A stretch of 64,000 nucleotides of DNA. Source: Zopfochytrium polystomum (lineage: Eukaryota; Chytridiomycota; Chytridiomycetes; Chytridiales; Chytridiaceae). Where the stretch lies: positions 248,001-312,000 of the forward strand of contig JAIVFJ010000002.1 of assembly GCA_025765615.1 (NCBI GenBank), given 5' to 3'. The notes beneath the pieces are model-generated. The model made no database searches. It was not told the DNA's origin and saw only the letters and a program-made list of their open reading frames with translations. A program made the position numbers and the translations under genes. This document shows positions 14,734 to 25,434 of this stretch, in pieces (position 1 is the stretch's first letter; every line of letters starts with the position of its first letter).

Positions 14734-15080
14734 TTTGTTGGTGATTGTTTCGACCTTGGGACCGCACATGGGGCGCGCAATTTTCCTAAGTTTTCATTAT
14801 CTTTGTTTGACGTTCTCTGAGCTATCGCGTCCCTTGGGTCTATTTTCCTCTTCAATGGCACAACCAATGTTCAATACCAAGTTTGTTTGTTTGCTCCCTT
14901 GTCGCATGTTCTTCCTCGGGCTGGTGTTGAAGGAAGGACATCAGGAAAACTGTCTCGCTCGAGCCGAGACGGCGTGCAGTATGTTGAAAGATGGCTTCGT
15001 CGAAACAATCGGCGCAATCGCATCCTGTGCCTCAAAAATGAAACGCGAAAAATAAAAAAAAGCACCTTTATTCAGGGATT
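14734..15080. other. Convergent intergenic region
   Basis: Lies between the 3' ends of the DUF599 gene (+) and the complex I gene (-). An A-rich AAATAAAAAAAA stretch near 15050 could serve polyadenylation. Nothing else seen. Confidence 0.5.
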
Positions 15081-17736
15081 TCAGCAGGCAATGCGGGGGT
15101 CTGCCTCAAGCTTCTTCCCAAATGTGTAGGCCTGTATGAAATGTAAATGCAATGGTGAGCCGAGAGTGCAAAGACAAGAAGCACATCTAATTCAACAGCC
15201 AACCAACCAACCTGCGAGCACTTTGCCATTGTCGAAGAGGACCGCGAAATGGGGTCCGTCATGTAAAAGTCCTTCACAGGTAGGTTGAAAGGCACGGCGG
15301 ACAGCCCTCCAGAGGTTCCCAGATGGCCAAGGGCAAAGTCTACAAAGGACGATTCCTCCACTACGTCGTACGATCTGAACGAGGGGCTGAACTCAACGAG
15401 CCGGGCACGAACCTCCTCCACTTCGTCGTATGGGAGGTCGACACCCGAAACTTCGGCCAGAGCACGAAGGATCTTCCAGTCCTCACGGGCGCCAGGTGGT
15501 GGGGGAACCGCGGCGCGCGTCACTTGGGCTCGTCCCTCAGTGTTGACGTAGGTGGCGCTCTTTTCGGTGTAAGCAGCGCCGGGCAGCACAACGTCAGCGT
15601 ACTGAGCGCCAACGTCGCCGTGGTGACCTTGGTAGACGACGAACGCACCAGCTGGGATGTCACCTTCCGCGATCTCATCGGCATTGAGAAGGTACACGAA
15701 CTTTGCCTTCTCTGCGTTCTTTGTTGAAGAAGTGTATCCAATGTCCATGGCTCCGGTCCAGCTCGCCGCCTGTAGAGTCATATTTGCCACAATTAAGCCA
15801 TCCAGGGGATAAAACTGCCGGAAACCTTACCCGCTGAAGGAGATTGTAAATCTTCCAACCAGGCTCTGCCGTTGCCTTCAGTTTCGAGTTCAAAGCAGAG
15901 AGGGCGCCGAAGATTGACGCAGAGTCGGGGCGCTCCAAAATGTGGCTGCCAACCAGAACAAGGGGTCGCTTGGCCTGCGAAAGGGTCTTGAAGAACGGGT
16001 GGGATCCGTCAATCAACTTGTTGATTGCTGAGGGGTCGACGCCAACGTGCGCGACATCGTAATTCAAGGAGGGAAGCGCTCCAATCAGTCCAATGTCGGT
16101 GCCGTTCAAGTAGGCCTTCCTAATACGAGTGTTAAGGATTGCCGCTTCGTGTCTAGGGTTCGTGCCGACAAGCAGGATTGCATCGGCAGCCTCGACGCCG
16201 TTCAGCGTAGCATTCACCACGTAGTTGGAACGGAAGTCTGTGGTAGCCGCGGGAAGCTTCTCCAGTCCAGACGCATTGAGGGTCAAGTTCTCGGACCCGC
16301 GACGATTCAACAAGTCTTTCAACACAACAAGACTCTCGGCATCTGCCAGTTCACCTGCAATGCCTCGAATCTCTTCACCTTTGACTCCATTCAGAGCTTT
16401 GGAGACAGCGGAGAGGGCCTCAGGCCAAGTGGTCTCGACAAATTGGTCGCCCTGCCGGATGAGAGGCACCGTCAAGCGCTGCCTCTTGAGGCCGTCGTAA
16501 GCGAAACGCGTCTTGTCAGAAATCCACTCCGAGTTGATATTGTCGTTCAGCTTGGGAAGAATCCGCATCACCTCAACGCCCCGCGAGTCAACGCGAATGT
16601 TGCTTCCAACTGCATCCAGAACGTCGATGGACTCCGTCCTCTTCAACTCCCACGGTCGCGAGGTGAACGAGTAAGGCTTTGAAGTGAGTGCACCGACAGG
16701 GCACAGATCGATTACGTTGCCGGACATTTCGGTATTCAATGTCTTCTCGACGTAGGTGCCGATCTGCATGTCGTTTCCACGCCCAGACGTTCCAAGCTCC
16801 GCTGCACCCGCAATTTCGGTTGCGAAGCGCACGCAACGCGTGCACTGAATGCACCGGTTCATCGAAGTTTTCACCAAAGGCCCAAGGTCCTTATCCTCAA
16901 CCGCCCGCTTCCCAACGACCTCTTGAAACCGGCTTCTGTCGGATCCGAAACGGATCGACTGATCTTGAAGGTCACACTCACCGCCCTGGTCACAGATGGG
17001 GCAGTCCAAGGGGTGGTTCGCGAGGAGAAACTCCATAACTCCCTCGCGCGCCTTTTTGACGATTGGGGTGTTGGTCTTTATCTTCATTCCAGGCATGACG
17101 GGCATTGCGCAGGATGCGACAGGCTTCGGGGCCTTTTCGAGCTCGACGAGGCACATGCGGCAATTGCCAGCAACGGCCAGGCGCTCATGGTAGCAGAATC
17201 GAGGAATGTCCACGCCCGCTGACTCGCATGCCTGAATAATCGCCGATCCCTGCTCGATCTTTACGGACTTGCCGTCAACAAAGACCTCAACCTCCGCTCG
17301 GGCGGATCCTGACGAGGAAAACAGACGGTGCGCTAAAGTTGTTTGGAGTGCAGGGAGCAATTAGTTAGTTTCGTGGTCCTGATCTCTGACGCGTGGTATG
17401 CATTCTTGGTGTCGAGGGGAACCAAAGTTGATCTGTCACGGCCAATGCTCATCTGATTCAACCTTCTCCAGCCGATCGCCCCACTTCCATTCATGCGGAT
17501 GGCCTTGACTTCACAAAATCCACTCTTTGAATGAGCGATGAGAATCGCTTTCCCACAGGCCCGCGGTTGCAACCAAGTCACGGAGGAATGGAACGGACGA
17601 TCGTCGTGGCCCAACCATCATACTTACGTTGGATGCGTGCCGAAGTGGACGCGATCGAGGTGGAAAGTCGTCCACGGGACCTGTGAACAGATGACGAGGC
17701 AATCCGCGAAGCAAAGGAAGCCCTCATCGACAGCAT
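15081..17736 (-). CDS. NDUFS1: NADH:ubiquinone oxidoreductase 75-kDa subunit (complex I), mitochondrial
   Basis: Iron-sulfur subunit of the complex I peripheral arm. Exons 17736-17628, 17332-15831, 15769-15212 and 15131-15081 sum to 2220 nt, 739 residues, the family's usual size. Exon 1 (ATG at 17736) supplies an Arg/Ser-rich mitochondrial presequence, [19 protein letters not shown]. The [2Fe-2S] site is [15 protein letters not shown] with a further Cys downstream; the His-Cys cluster region is [19 protein letters not shown]; the next Cys set is [12 protein letters not shown] with [11 protein letters not shown]. The molybdopterin-oxidoreductase-like domain follows. The last exon adds [16 protein letters not shown] before the stop at 15081. 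Intron 1 is 295 nt, unusually long here. The long exon-2 frame stays open to 17360 but starts there on TTG, so it is not the true start. Confidence 0.95.
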
Positions 17737-19307
17737 GTTGGCCCACAGACGGTGGAAGGGTTCGAACGGGTAAGCGACGCCCGAAACGTGGCAACTTTTT
17801 CTTCTTTTTCCCTTTCTCAATTTGTGGCAGCCTCATCTCTCGTACCCATCTTCCCCGCAACAGTAACAGTGGCTGCTTCACGAAGCGGCATTTTCCGTCG
17901 TGACTTGTTTAGGGTCGCGAATTCATCGTCGTGCGCTCTCAATCCTAGTCAGCTTAGATCTACGATCTCAAACCCGACAAGTGCAGTTGAGTGATTGAGG
18001 ATACGTGAAAACCAATGTATTCGGCAGACCATTTAAGCAGTCGGACAAGAAAGTACTGACGTCTCGGCGCCTTCTGTTCTCGATGCAGACGACTTGCGTT
18101 TTGGCGAGGGCGGCGTCGAAGCAGCTCCGCTTGGCGTGTGCACCGACGCGGCCGGCTCTTGCGGTGCTGCTCCACTTGACTTGCGGTGCGCTTCGGAAAC
18201 GTGTAGATTGAGACCCCGAAGCACTTGACCTTGGCAATTGCGGGGGCGTGGACTTCTTATCAGCTTGACCCGGATTATCGGCGTGACTCGGATTCGACTC
18301 ACTCTTCATTCCGGTTGATTTGTCACTGGATCCGTTTCGTTGGGACCGGTCTTGCTAAAAGCCCCTCATTCCGAGGACGACTTTTGGTATTACTGAGTAA
18401 TTCGGGAGCGGCCCCCTTGATTGTGCCGGCGTTGATTCCAGCTACTTCTACCTCAGTAATCTGAGGCTGGGCGGTGGGCGGATGCAAAGGAGGGTCTGCT
18501 TGCACTTCCAAAGGATTTGAGCTTCCTTTCTTTTTTGTCAGCGCGCTGCCGGGTGTGGGCGCGTGTGGTCAGCACAAAGAAGGAGAGGCGAACAATGATA
18601 AGCTTACGCGAGAGGATTATTGTTGTTGCCCTTACCGGCAAGTCACTGATAGTCTTCGCCGAGCAAGGCCAACAAAGCAGGGAGCAGGAGGAAGAGGAGC
18701 AAGAGCTGAACGGGGTGCGCTCCCCAAGGCAACCTCATGCTTGTACGTTGCAGTTGTGTTGCGTTTGCGTGGGCTTTTTACGGAGTAGTAGCGATAGGTG
18801 TGGCGGCTCCCCTTGGTTTCCTAAGTTGTGGCCCACTTAAAGACATGAATTCTCCGATTGCCGTGCTCCTCAATGGTCAAAGCAACCGGCAGTAGAGTTT
18901 CAGACTGTCCGATCAAATTTCTCGTGCCTGTTCGACATTCACTTTTTATTGAAAACACCGTCGACGACTAGCTTCCCCATTTGGAGTTTGCGATGACGCC
19001 TGATGCCGTGGAGCGAGTAAAAATGAGAAAACGAAAGCGAAAGGAATGGAGTCGGAGTCAGGACAGGGACAAGGCGCAAAAAGGGAAAGGCGGTGCGAAG
19101 CAACACCAAAAACTGGAACGGATGGTGTTTGGAGGGAGATTGAAGGTGAAGGAGAGGAACGAGCCGAAAGGAGTTGACCCAGCCGGTGGGAATATCATTT
19201 GCTAATTGAAAGGAAGGCTCAAAATGTCATTCACCGTTAAAAATACCAAGAGCAGCGAGCGTGCCAGCGCTCGGCTCCTGTTCGAAACAGACATTGGAGT
19301 TCACGCA
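17737..19307. other. 1.57-kb stretch with weak coding signals only
   Basis: On the minus strand, overlapping Ser/Pro/Ala-rich frames occur at 17968-18309 (ATG, MKSESNPSHADNPGQADKK), 18033-18302 (HTPSGAASTPPSPKRKSS) and 18323-18511. They could be exons of a disordered protein, but I could not assemble a consistent spliced frame. On the plus strand, 18981-19205 encodes a very basic peptide (KMRKRKRKEWSRSQ) with no known match. It should also contain the complex I subunit promoter. Confidence 0.3.
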
Positions 19308-20462
19308 TCACAACGTAAGCCAAACAGTCAGAATGACAGCGGCTCCCAGCGCACGGGCAGTAGAGAAGACTCCTTTCTGAAGCCAATGTCTAGTGGCGTC
19401 GGAGGCTAGAATTGGCGTGGACATCGTGGACTTCGGCATGGGTGTTGTCGTCGTCATTGACGCCATTGTCATTGTTGTTGTCATGGTCATGCTAGCCATG
19501 GACATCGAGGTTGTAGTGGTGCATGAAGTTGTCGTCGTCATCTTCATCGTTATCGTGGTCGTCGAGGTGGACATTGTCATTGTCATCGTTGAAGTCGACT
19601 TAGTCATTGTGCAGCAAAGTGTCGTCATGGACGAGGAGCCCATTGGCAAAGAGGTGCTTTTGGCGGTTGTTGTCGAGCTCGATGACGTTGTTTTAGTGGT
19701 CGTACAAGTTGTCGAGGACGTGGTGGATGTGGTTTTTGAGGAAGTCGTCATTGTAATAGTTGTGGTCGACTTTGCCGAGGTTGTGGTTGTCTTAGACGTA
19801 GTTGATGACGATGACGATGTTGTCTTCGTGGTGGTTGAAGATGTCGTCGTCTTCATGGTGGTCGACGAAGTCGTCGTCTTCGTTGTGGTCGATGACGTCG
19901 TCGTCTTCATCGTGGTCGATGATGTCGAAGTAGTTGTCATCTTTGAGGTAGACGAGGTAGTCGTGGTTTTCGAGCTCGAGGTAGTTGTCTTCGACGAGGA
20001 GCTGGTTGTGGTCTTCGCGCTTGTGCTCGTTGTCTTTGTCGTAGTCGAGGATGTCGAGGTTGTTTTCGTTGTCGTAGTAGAGGTCGTGGTTTTCACCGAC
20101 GTCGTGGTCGTGCTTTTAGCGGTCGTTGTGGACGTTGACTTCGTGGTGCTCGACGTGGAACTGGTAGTTGTGGTTGCCTTCGTCGTACTCGATGTAGTCT
20201 TTGACGAGGAGCTCGAGAATGTCAATGGAAACTGAAGAGTAGAGAAAGTGACGCTGGTTGCGGGAGCGTCGGCAATGGGAGCGACTGCATCGTTGGGCAT
20301 CCTCCTTGGTCGCGCTGCGACTGGGTTCGCACCGACGTAAACCGTCACGATTGCCACGGCCAAGAGGAATACGCGTGCGAACTGCCGCGGTTGGTGCAGC
20401 TGGTGTGAATCGTGGTCATAAGTGCGACGACGCGGCGGTGAGTTCGCGGTCCTCGAGGTCAT
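19308..20462 (-). CDS. Mucin-like Thr/Ser-rich protein, probably secreted and GPI-anchored
   Basis: A single-exon frame of 384 residues from the ATG at 20462. The N-terminus is basic, then a hydrophobic segment (ARVFLLAVAIVTVYVGA) acts as signal peptide or anchor, followed by an Arg-Arg-Met stretch and a short unique region. About 260 residues of near-pure Thr/Ser/Lys repeats follow (units such as TTTKTTSS and SSTTMKTTTS), drifting to a Met-Thr-rich form (TMTMTMSTSTTT). The protein ends with a short hydrophobic tail ALGAAVILTVWLTL right at the stop, typical of a GPI-attachment signal. This layout fits a heavily O-mannosylated cell-wall or surface protein (inference). Codon repetition makes the opposite strand open too, but that frame is only Val/Asp/Glu. 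Confidence 0.7.
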   Translation of the reverse strand: MTSRTANSPPRRRTYDHDSHQLHQPRQFARVFLLAVAIVTVYVGANPVAARPRRMPNDAVAPIADAPATSVTFSTLQFPLTFSSSSSKTTSSTTKATTTTSSTSSTTKSTSTTTAKSTTTTSVKTTTSTTTTKTTSTSSTTTKTTSTSAKTTTSSSSKTTTSSSKTTTTSSTSKMTTTSTSSTTMKTTTSSTTTKTTTSSTTMKTTTSSTTTKTTSSSSSTTSKTTTTSAKSTTTITMTTSSKTTSTTSSTTCTTTKTTSSSSTTTAKSTSLPMGSSSMTTLCCTMTKSTSTMTMTMSTSTTTITMKMTTTTSCTTTTSMSMASMTMTTTMTMASMTTTTPMPKSTMSTPILASDATRHWLQKGVFSTARALGAAVILTVWLTL

Positions 20463-21496
20463 GGTCGGTCTGTTCAAATGATATTGGCGGCAAGAAGGTT
20501 TCTTCACTAGGCATGGGTTCTCGATCCCCCCGCAATATTTATGAGCGGAGAGTGAAAACGCGGCAGACCAACCTGCCAAAAAGGGAAAGTCATTTTGAAA
20601 GAAAGACGGCAATGTAAGATAAGTGGCCGCCTGCCGCGACACTTTGGGTTGGTGTGCAACTTTTCGTGATTTCGCACGAAGACAAAGGAAGCTTTGTCTT
20701 CCCCGTTGCCGTCGCGAAAGCAAAGAAGAGCGGCTTTGACGCCGCTTGGTCTGCCGCTGGGGCTCCAAATGGAAGGCATCGCCTTGTCCGCACATAAATT
20801 GCTGGGCGGCAGGTCCAACCTCAACCCTGAACTTTTCGCACTGGATGCCCAGTTTCTTACTTCCGGTTAATGCAGGCTTTTTGCCCTTCGTTGCGTTTGG
20901 AATGGAACGTTGACTAGTTTGAGGAAACCGTTCTTCGTTATAATATCTTGCGTTCTGTGGATTTGTAAGTGTTTGACAACGCGATTCTCAACTCCCAGAT
21001 GAAGCAACATGTTCAAAGCGCCAGACTGCAATACAGGCAGAAATTAATCATCGGTGCAGTGCTTCTTTTTCTTTTTTTTTCTTTTTTTTTTTCTTCCTTT
21101 TAGCCGTCGCTCTCTTTTAATTAGAGCCCTTGTTTGTCTCGATCGTTCGTTTGCCGCACCGCGTGTAGATGCATCCGCTGGGCGGTCCCGTTCGCCTTGA
21201 ACTTACTAATAGTCCAGCTCATTCAAGGCGATGCCAGAACATGTCGGGGTCGGGTTGAGCAAGACTTAATAACTGTGTGTGTTGGCGAAACGGGAGCCAC
21301 TCAACCCCAATAAAAGCGGTCAAAAAGAAAAAAAAAAAAAAAAAACCGCAGCAACCGCGGGCTGGGGCCCCTGATCAACAGCGCCGCCCACGCGAATACT
21401 TTCAAGCGAAGAGTTTCAAGGAAGTCCGTGAAAGGAGGACTCTCGGCGATTCTTTGAGATCGCACGGTGTCGAACGGGAAGAACTTGCCAGTGACG
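20463..21496. promoter_or_regulatory. Divergent intergenic region, mucin-like (-) and AhpD-like (+) genes
   Basis: About 1 kb between two divergent starts, so it should contain both promoters. It holds T-rich runs at 21065-21100 and an A run near 21328-21345. No gene or clear motif was seen. Confidence 0.45.
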
Positions 21497-24400
21497 ATGC
21501 AGTCGTCATCGCGGCACCCAACGGCGGCAAGGGTGCAGCCGTCGGGGCACCAGCCGGCAACACTGAGAAGATCGAGATCTGCTGGACCCAGACCATCCAA
21601 AGGAAGAACCGCATTCGTGCCAGCACTTCCACCACCTCAAGTCCCAGCTCGACATATTCAACCACAGCCTTTCCCCTTGCAGCAGGTTCCGAAGAATCAG
21701 ACCAAGCAGCAACTGTTGGTTGGATCATCTGGTTCCCTGCACTCACCCTCAACGTTCGGGGCGCCCTCGATCGCTTCGATTCGAAGAGCTCCAACAGCAT
21801 GTAAGATCGACGGGATTTGGGCAATCTTCTGTGGAGATCTAACTGTCCATCCTGCGCAAAGCCTCTATTACTTCTGGCACGACAGCCGTTGCAGACGGTG
21901 GTTTCTCCGTACGATCAAATTCGCTCCCTTACCATGATCGTGCTCCCACTTCGGCCTCCAGATCACTTTCCTATCATGATTACTCTCAGTTGGAGCAGTC
22001 TTACATCCAACGCCAACAGGTTGACCGACTCAACGAACTCCAGCAGCATCAGCAGTTTATGTTGCAGTTGCAGCAGAGTCAGCAGCCTCATCAGCTCCCA
22101 GCAGCAGACTCCTATTACGAACCGCCGGCAAAACCATCTACTCAAATTCCGTTCCAAGCCCCCACCGCCCAGCCCATCCTTTCCCAGCCTGCAGCTCCGT
22201 ATATTCCTGCCGCTCCAATTGGTGAAGAATATTATCGTAGCTTGCCGCTTCCACCTCCACCAACGTCGAAAGAGACTTTCGCAGTCCCCCCAACTCCAAA
22301 TGTGATTCCACCGACCCCGATAACCAACACAATTCAAACAAACTATGCCCATCAGCCACAAACACCACGGCACTTGTATCAGTCCGCAAAAGCAGCCTTT
22401 GCCAGCGCCGGCTTTTATGTTGGAGATGAGATTCAATTTGGTGACGGAGAGTCTGAATCTGTTCCAAGCTCAGAGGACCCACCGTTTAGCTTCAGCACTG
22501 GAATCTCCACAAGCAACCGTGCTGCCCCGGCAACTTATGATGGAGCAACCGCCAGTAGCTCTGGCGATAGGGCATGGGATCCTTCTGCTGTGATGTTCCG
22601 ACTTGGAAGCAAACAACTCGACTTTACCTCTCACGATACTCCCACCCTCTTTACGCTCCTCAAACCGTACGTTCCGGACAGTGAAGCAGTAAACGAGGAG
22701 TACAAAAGCTTCCAGACGATCGTTTCATGGATGATGGGGGGTCCTGAAGCGTCTTTAGCTCATTTCGCCCACTGGCGGCCGTGTGCAAGGGTATACGAGT
22801 TTATCACACCGAGGATGCTTGGACTGCCAAAAGTAGATTTAAAGGTTGGTGTCATTGCATTGGGCCGTCAACAGCTGTAACGAATGGCTTTCTATCTCCT
22901 TCTGGAGTAGCTGTCTAGGGTGACAGCAAAGTTGAGACGCTCCGTCCTACTGGTGGCCAGCATGCAGTATCGATGGTATGTGAGTTTTGCTGTCAAACAA
23001 TGCCTGACCTTCAATTTCTTCAGTTATTACTGTGCAGCCCATGCGGCAGCAATCGGTAAGTTTTTTGTCGATCTTGAAAACCTGCAACTTACTCCGCCAT
23101 CAAATCACACATAGGCGATATTGTAAAAGGATCATACCGCGCGGCCGCTGCCAGAGCATTCGTAGCGGACAGGCGGAAAGGAAGCATTTCTTCCTCGCTT
23201 CCACCGCCAATACTTTCGAAAATCACGATGCCGCTGAATGGGTCCTTATTCGCAGAGGGGTCGCATACTTTACGGCCAGAGCCCCAAGTGCTTACAGAGG
23301 CGGCCAAGATTGTTGCCACTTACACTTCTCCACCGTCTCCAGATCCCGATGAACCGTCGAACGTTCAAAACTCCCGATGGACACGACGAGAAAACAGTCA
23401 GGATACATCAAGTCGCAGCCGATCTCGCAGCAAACCGAAGCCGACAGATGCCGACGTTCTCCGACTCGTAACTGCTGCCTCCCGTATTCCCTCCAAAGTA
23501 ACTCCTGAATTAAAGAAGCTTGCGATGGAGGGGATTGGCGAAGACGGCTACCAAACTGTAGCGTGCATCGCAGGATCTTTTGGATGGCTGAACGCGATCA
23601 CCGACACAGTCGGAATGGAACTAGGCTTGAACGATGCTCTTTTTGCACGGAGTGAATTGGCGGCAGTGGGGTGGACTGGTGGAAGACATGCACCGCCTGG
23701 TTTGAAAGAACATCAGGAGCCAGCCGCATCTTCCGGTTCAGAACCGCCGATGAATTTTTGGTCGTCGACATCGCAGTCCACCCTCAACCGCTCACAAATC
23801 ATGCACGCTGTGGCAAATGAAACCACTCCACGCACCGGTCTTGCCCGTCTCATAGATTACCAGCTCGTTCTTTCGCACGTCGCGGCCTCAAGCGCTCAAT
23901 CTGATCCATGGGGCTCCCAAATACCGACAACACATAAAAAGATTGACGACTGGCTCGTTGAAAAGATGGGGTTCCTTCCAAGTTATGTCGGCGTTATTAA
24001 AAATCTGGAGGCCAAGCGTGCTGTTTGCCTTATGCTTTGGGTCTTCCTGGTCAGGAACAACGGGAAGAAGGGAGGTGGGATGGGCGATCCTTGCGTCGAG
24101 GGTGAGCCTTGTGAGTGGACGGCTGGAGCAAAAGCACTGATGTTCTACGTGGTGAGTGGGATTCATCCTTGTCATCGACTCGAAATACTGACAGTGGTGT
24201 CACAAATATGGAAATAGTACTCAACTCAGATCGGCAACCTCCTCCTGCGCGGTCATGCAGCCTTTCTAGCCCTTAGAAACCACGTGCCTATCTCCGTACT
24301 CCTCTCAACAGCTTCCTCCATGCCTACTCATGAACCACGGCTCGACGCAGCCCTGGATCTAGTACGTGCAACAGCCTCCCTTCGCCGCTCATTCCCAGCC

Positions 24401-24658
24401 ACGCTCAATCGTCGCGTCTTCGATACTGCAAACTCGACCAAAGGCATCATGGAGCTCGTTAACTCAATCGGTTTGTTTAACATGCTGCACCGCATGAGTG
24501 CCATGCTGGCACCAGAGCCCGTCAAGTTTGAAAAGGAGGTTCGGGAGTTTTTGAGCATGTTTGCGCCAGTCCTCGGCATGGACCCCGACGACGCAAGTCC
24601 GCAAGGTACCGAAGAACGGCGCGTGGTCGACCCCTTGCAGTTTTTGTACCCAAACTGA
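21497..24658 (+). CDS. AhpD/carboxymuconolactone-decarboxylase-like protein with long disordered N-terminus
   Basis: Six exons (21497-21800, 21862-22876, 22919-22975, 23024-23055, 23115-24151, 24218-24658) total 2886 nt, 961 residues. The first third is disordered: Pro/Ser-rich, then Gln-rich (LNELQQHQQFMLQLQQSQQ) and Pro-rich. The AhpD-like core spans exons 2-5: LRRSVLLVASMQYR joins across a splice to CYYCAAHAAAIG, the CxxC-x2-H site of alkylhydroperoxidase D-like proteins. Two later segments resemble the AhpD second helix pair: GYQTVACIAGSFGWLNAITD and IMELVNSIGLFNMLHRMSA, so the fold may be duplicated. An RS-like stretch (SSRSRSRSKPKP) lies between. Intron 2 (22877-22918) is only 42 nt; its position is fixed by phase and by LVTAKLRR. 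A peroxidase- or decarboxylase-type activity is inferred from family only. The start is the first in-frame ATG after a TGA; an upstream exon is possible. Confidence 0.75.
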
Positions 24659-25434
24659 GAGGGGCTTTCCAGAACCATCTGAAAGACCTGTACCGAGGAT
24701 GGACGTGTACACTACCTACCGTGCACCTCCTACTTCCCCATCCTTCCCTTTTCGTTGAACCCGCTCTCCCTCGTTTACCAAATTGTTAAGATCGACCTCA
24801 TTTTTCCTCGTCTTTTCTTCTTTCCTTCGCCAAAAACCGGCGAGTTTTGGATTCGTCTGGGTTGCTTTTGCGGGTGGTATATTGTTATATTACCCCAACC
24901 CGTCCGTCGCTCTTTCTGATTCTTCTCTTGCGCTTTCCCTCTTTCCTTTCCCCTTTCCTTTGTTTACTCCTCCTTTTTTGCTTTTCTTTTTAATTTTACT
25001 CCCTCTTCTCTCCAATCAGATTTCGTTGGAATCCCTCTAAAAACGGAGGGCTTGCGAGTATCAGGAGGAAACTCGTTTCTCTCGCCTAATAACCTTGTGC
25101 ATATGGACCAAATTAACTTTGAAATTAGCACAGTCCTCTCCGCACCAATCTCATTTATTTCTCAAGAAATCTCTTTCAAAGGCGGCGCAGGAGCGAGCCG
25201 CACCTCTCAGTAAAGGCTGTAGATCGGCAGATGCGGACTGCAGCTCAAACTGAATGTCGTGCCATTTCTGCAAGTGCAATAGTAGAAGTTAAAAGAGCGG
25301 CACTCTTGGTTGAGCGAACAAGAAAGTTTGTGTTACATGAGGTGCGAGGGTTCTCAAGACAGTGGTAGAATGTTTGAATTGCATATTCTCAAGTCTCCTT
25401 ACACAAAGTAACCTAGCGCGGTGAGGATCGCAAA
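24659..25434. other. Convergent intergenic region
   Basis: Between the 3' ends of the AhpD-like gene (+) and the HAUS3-like gene (-). Pyrimidine-rich around 24780-25020. No gene recognised. Confidence 0.45.

Noticed and set aside
17338..17360. Complex I subunit start at 17360
   Set aside because: The codon is TTG and a mitochondrial presequence exon with ATG lies at 17736 in phase.
19393..20235. 280-codon plus-strand frame rich in Val, Asp and Glu
   Set aside because: Antisense image of the Thr/Ser repeats of the mucin-like gene; no start context, domain or normal composition.
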